The notes under the pieces: generated by a model
Told to the model about the DNA's origin: nothing
Database searches by the model: none
Seen by the model: the letters and a program-made list of their open reading frames with translations, nothing else
NCBI GenBank assembly: GCA_900756605.1
Contig: CAAEKX010000026.1
Coordinates: 1 to 8,097 of the forward strand
Source of the DNA: Coriobacteriia bacterium
GTDB lineage: Bacteria; Actinomycetota; Coriobacteriia; Coriobacteriales; QAMH01
Direction: 5' to 3'
Length of the DNA: 8,097 nt
Shown: in pieces, positions 5,218 to 8,097 of the stretch
How positions within the stretch are numbered: the stretch's first letter is position 1
How the letters are laid out: each line of letters starts with the position of its first letter
Made by a program: the position numbers and the translations under genes

Positions 5218-8097
5218 GTGAGAGACTATTCATCGACGAAATGGTTGGATGAAATCCACGCAGAAGGCGTGGAGGTCAAGAAGTCATGCTGCTATTTCTG
5301 CCATCAGAACTGCGGTGTTCTGGCTTACGTCAAGGACGGTAAGCTCATCTACGCCGAAGGCGATCCGGATCATCCCACCAACGCTGGTGGCCTGTGCACT
5401 CGCGGCAACCAGGCCTACACGTTCGTGGATAATCCGTCGCGCATCAACTACCCGATGAAGCGCGCAGGCGAAAAGGGCGAGAACAAGTGGGAGCGCGTCT
5501 CCTGGGATCAGGCCCTGACCGAGATCGCCGCCAAGCTCAACCAGATCAAGGAGGAGTCTGGCGCAGAGGCAGTCGCCGCTGCGGCCGGTACCCTGCGTAC
5601 CGACGACTGGGCAAGGCGTCGCTTCCTCAATATGTTCGGAACGCCCAATGGCTTCCACAACGCCCTGCTGTGCTGGATCCCGACCTTCATGGTCGAGACC
5701 GCCATCAACGGCTGGTCTCCGTTCGAGACCGACCTGGGCGCGTCCAAGTGCGTCATCCTGTGGGGCTTCAACCCCGGCGCATCTTCCATGCCCGGCATGC
5801 ACGGTTACACCGACCTGCAGAAGGCCACCGGCATGAAGCTCATCGTCGTTGACCCGCGTTACTCCGAGACCGCGGCCCATGCAGACCTCTGGCTGCCGCT
5901 GCGTCCGGGTTCTGACACGGCTCTGTCCATGGCGATGATCAACGTCATCATGAACGAGTTCATCTATGACATGGACTTCGTCGATCAGTGGTGCGAGGGC
6001 TTCGACGAGCTCCGCGACTACATCGAGCCGTACACCCCCGAGTGGGCCGCGCCCCTCACCTGGCTCGATCCTGAGCTCATCCGCCAGGCTGCCCGCATGT
6101 ACGCGACCAACCGTCCCGGCAACATCCAGTGGGGCTGCACCTGGGATCAGCTCGGCCGCACGGCTGGTGCCGGCATGCACGCCCGCTCGATCCTGCGTGC
6201 CATCTGCGGCAACCTCGATTGCCCCGGTGGCGATGGCATGCCCGGTCCTGCGGCATACGTCACCGACGAGGAGCTCGAGGCCAACGATCGCCTGCCCGTC
6301 GAGATGCGCGCCAAGCAGATCGGCTCCGACAAGTACAAGATGACCTCCTGGCCCGGCTACGAGCGTCTTTCCCAGATCTCCAAGGACAAGTGGGGCAAGG
6401 CCTTTACCGCCGAGTGGATGTGCGAGGCCCATGGCCCGTCCGTCTTCAAGGCCATCCTCACGGGCGATCCGTACCAGGTTCGCGCACTGTTCGTCAGCGG
6501 CTCCAACCCGCTGTCGTCCTATGGCGATGCCAAGATGACCTTCGAGGCTTGCAAGCAGGTCGAGTTCCTGGTCGTTCTCGAGTACTTCATGACCCCGACG
6601 GCCCTCATGGCCGACTTCGTACTGCCGGTCGCAGGTGCCATGGAGCGCCCGATGGTTCACACCAACTACGGTGTCACCGACTCCATCGTCTGCTCCGAGC
6701 GCGCCATCTGGCCGATGTACGAGCGCAAGACCGACTACAACATCTGGAGGGACCTGGGCCTTGCCTGCGGCCAGACCGAAGAGGACTGGCCCTGGCCGGA
6801 GCTTGAGGACGCATACTTCCACGTTCTCTCGCCGCTTGGTCTCCCCATCACGGATTACAACGACTTCGTCGCTCGCTTCCGCATGTACTATCCGCCGCTG
6901 CAGTACCAGAAGTACCTGCAGAAGGGTCAGTTCTGCACCGCCTCGGGCAAGGTCGAGCTCAAGTGCTCGGTCTTCGAGGAGTTCGGTCTGCCGGCCTTCC
7001 CGAAGTACATCGGTCCGGCCGAGAACGAGATCGACGATCCCGAGGTTGCGGCCGAGTATCCCATCGTCCTCACGACGGGCGGCGGCTTCATGCCGTTCCA
7101 CCACTCGGAGCACTTCAACAACCCGATCATCCGCTACATCAAGCCCGATCCGTACTTCACCATCCATCCCGACCTCGCCCTCACGCTGGGCATCGAGATG
7201 GGCGACTGGTGCTGGATCGAGACCCGCCGTGGCCGCATCAAGATGCGCGCCAACGTCGAGCCGGGCATCGATCCGCGCGCGATCTACACGCAGCGCGGCT
7301 GGTGGTTCCCCGAGCGTAGTCCCGAAGGCCCCGAGCCCTTTGGCTGCCTCGAGTCCAACACCAACGTGCTCACGTCCGTCGATGACGAGCACTGCGATCC
7401 GCTGACCGGCTGCTGGGCCAACCGTGGCCTCATGTGCAAGGTCTACAAGTGCACCGACATCGACTACGAGTACACGGAGCGCGACTGCCAGTTCTCCATC
7501 CCCGGTTCCGCCTTCGCTTCCGAGGGCCCGGGCGTGCATGCCATGCCGAGCACCCAGAAGATGGCACTCGAGTTTGCCGAGCCCGTCTTCGCGCAGCCCG
7601 ACTTCGAGGTTCCCGAGGGTCTCACCTGGGATTACCGCAAGCGTGCCTGCTATGACGAGAATGGCCGCCGCTACGATCAGGCCTCTGGCTGGATGGTCGA
7701 CGATGCGACGGGCACCTTCTACCAGATGGGTACGGGTTACAAGTACATCTCCTTCAATGGCGACTTCCTGCTTGACGAGAGCACGGGCCAGTTCTACGAC
7801 TTCTCCATGCAGCCCTGCGAGGGCCCGCAGGCCGATTTCGAGCTACCCGCCGGCACGACGTGGAACCCCGTCACGCTCAAGGCCGAGGACGACAAGGGCC
7901 GTTACTATGACACGGGCAGTGGTTGGCTGATCGACCCGACGAGCTCCTTCCACTATCAGCCGGGCACCGGTTATCGCTTCGTGCAGCATGAGGGCGGTAA
8001 CTACCTGGTCGACGAGGAGAAGAACGACTGGTACGACTTCTCGATGCAGCCTGTCGAAGCGCCCTATAACATCAAGGACGCCAACGTCCAAGCGAAC
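5218..8097 (+). CDS. Molybdopterin oxidoreductase, acetylene-hydratase-like, with C-terminal repeats (3' end outside window)
   Basis: Catalytic subunit of the DMSO-reductase superfamily; 960 codons are seen with no stop. The start is GTG with GGAGG (5206-5210) 7 nt upstream. There is no Tat signal or membrane segment, so it is probably cytoplasmic. A [4Fe-4S] motif is present: Cys25-x2-Cys28-x3-Cys32-x27-Cys60, followed by Thr-Arg-Gly. Recalled acetylene hydratase sequence matches at several segments: FVDQWCEGFDEL, MTPTALMADFVLP, SGKVEL, and a core end at MCKVYKC (Cys745). Cys152 (LLCWIP) aligns with the Mo-binding Cys of that enzyme. His29 replaces its catalytic Asp13, so acetylene is an unlikely substrate. 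Related enterobacterial-gut actinobacterial enzymes include catechol dehydroxylases, but the substrate here is unknown. Residues 746-792 are a linker, and 793-949 form two adjacent repeats not part of the usual core. No electron-transfer partner is visible before the window ends. Confidence 0.9.
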   Translation, partial: MRDYSSTKWLDEIHAEGVEVKKSCCYFCHQNCGVLAYVKDGKLIYAEGDPDHPTNAGGLCTRGNQAYTFVDNPSRINYPMKRAGEKGENKWERVSWDQALTEIAAKLNQIKEESGAEAVAAAAGTLRTDDWARRRFLNMFGTPNGFHNALLCWIPTFMVETAINGWSPFETDLGASKCVILWGFNPGASSMPGMHGYTDLQKATGMKLIVVDPRYSETAAHADLWLPLRPGSDTALSMAMINVIMNEFIYDMDFVDQWCEGFDELRDYIEPYTPEWAAPLTWLDPELIRQAARMYATNRPGNIQWGCTWDQLGRTAGAGMHARSILRAICGNLDCPGGDGMPGPAAYVTDEELEANDRLPVEMRAKQIGSDKYKMTSWPGYERLSQISKDKWGKAFTAEWMCEAHGPSVFKAILTGDPYQVRALFVSGSNPLSSYGDAKMTFEACKQVEFLVVLEYFMTPTALMADFVLPVAGAMERPMVHTNYGVTDSIVCSERAIWPMYERKTDYNIWRDLGLACGQTEEDWPWPELEDAYFHVLSPLGLPITDYNDFVARFRMYYPPLQYQKYLQKGQFCTASGKVELKCSVFEEFGLPAFPKYIGPAENEIDDPEVAAEYPIVLTTGGGFMPFHHSEHFNNPIIRYIKPDPYFTIHPDLALTLGIEMGDWCWIETRRGRIKMRANVEPGIDPRAIYTQRGWWFPERSPEGPEPFGCLESNTNVLTSVDDEHCDPLTGCWANRGLMCKVYKCTDIDYEYTERDCQFSIPGSAFASEGPGVHAMPSTQKMALEFAEPVFAQPDFEVPEGLTWDYRKRACYDENGRRYDQASGWMVDDATGTFYQMGTGYKYISFNGDFLLDESTGQFYDFSMQPCEGPQADFELPAGTTWNPVTLKAEDDKGRYYDTGSGWLIDPTSSFHYQPGTGYRFVQHEGGNYLVDEEKNDWYDFSMQPVEAPYNIKDANVQAN
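7594..7827 (+). repeat. C-terminal protein repeat unit 1 (residues 793-870)
   Basis: A 78-residue unit starting QPDFEVPEG and ending DFSMQPCEGP. It carries glycines spaced 8 residues apart (Gly816, 824, 832, 840, 848) in aromatic-rich octads such as SGWMVDDA, TGTFYQMG and TGYKYISF. It abuts unit 2 with no spacer. About 36 of 78 positions are identical to unit 2 by hand alignment. Confidence 0.85.
7828..8064 (+). repeat. C-terminal protein repeat unit 2 (residues 871-949)
   Basis: A 79-residue unit starting QADFELPAG and ending DFSMQPVEAP, with one residue inserted relative to unit 1. The octads continue (Gly894, 902, Ser910 in place of Gly, 918, 926). The following residues (YNIKDANVQAN) do not clearly begin a third copy, but the window ends there. 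Confidence 0.85.

Noticed and set aside
5186..5221. Mini-frame from ATG 5186 (or 5201) whose TGA overlaps the molybdoenzyme GTG
   Set aside because: It has no proper ribosome-binding site and covers the Shine-Dalgarno of the main gene; probably chance.
5284..7539. Long minus-strand open frame (751 codons) opposite the molybdoenzyme
   Set aside because: It is antisense to a clear, motif-rich enzyme; such long shadow frames are common in GC-rich genes, and the translation shows no recognisable domain.
7594..8064. Choline- or cell-wall-binding repeats in the molybdoenzyme C-terminus
   Set aside because: The repeats have an 8-residue period rather than about 20, and the protein has no export signal.

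Overview
The window is a GC-rich bacterial chromosomal segment. It carries a housekeeping replication/transcription block, a tRNA cluster, an Fe-S carrier ATPase and the start of a large molybdenum enzyme. The dnaG-rpoD pair, a primary sigma factor with a Lys/Ala-rich N-terminal tail and a cytoplasmic acetylene-hydratase-like molybdoenzyme fit an anaerobic actinobacterium of the Coriobacteriia (Eggerthellaceae-like) best. That placement is inference from protein resemblance; no 16S or other marker is present.

Layout: (1) 1-1853, dnaG primase, with its 5' end outside the window. (2) 1868-3325, rpoD, 14 nt downstream and surely co-transcribed with dnaG. (3) 3338-3942, a tRNA cluster. tRNA-Ile2 (CAU) is on the + strand, with its own -10 right behind rpoD and a strong terminator. 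tRNA-Gly(GCC) then tRNA-Cys(GCA) run on the - strand, with a hairpin/terminator after each and a good promoter in front of Gly. tRNA-Val(GAC) is on the + strand, divergent from Gly, with its own promoter and terminator. (4) 4068-4892, an Mrp/NBP35-type ATPase with a hairpin just before its ribosome-binding site. (5) 4893-5217, an intergenic region rich in signals: a long-stemmed terminator, two promoter candidates, a perfect 13-nt palindrome, two leader hairpins and a possible 9-codon leader peptide with a consensus Shine-Dalgarno. (6) 5218-8097, a molybdopterin oxidoreductase open at the window end (960 codons seen).

The part that stands out is the molybdoenzyme. Its catalytic core resembles acetylene hydratase (one [4Fe-4S] cluster, predicted Cys ligand to Mo, no Tat signal) and appears complete by about residue 745. 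It is followed by an extension of more than 215 residues holding two adjacent 78/79-residue repeats. These are about 46% identical and are built from aromatic- and glycine-rich octads resembling the eukaryotic OCRE (octamer repeat) pattern. The catalytic Asp of acetylene hydratase is replaced by His, so the substrate is unknown. DnaG and RpoD serve primer synthesis and housekeeping transcription, and the tRNAs serve translation. Mrp may help mature Fe-S proteins, possibly including the molybdoenzyme, but it is in a separate transcription unit.
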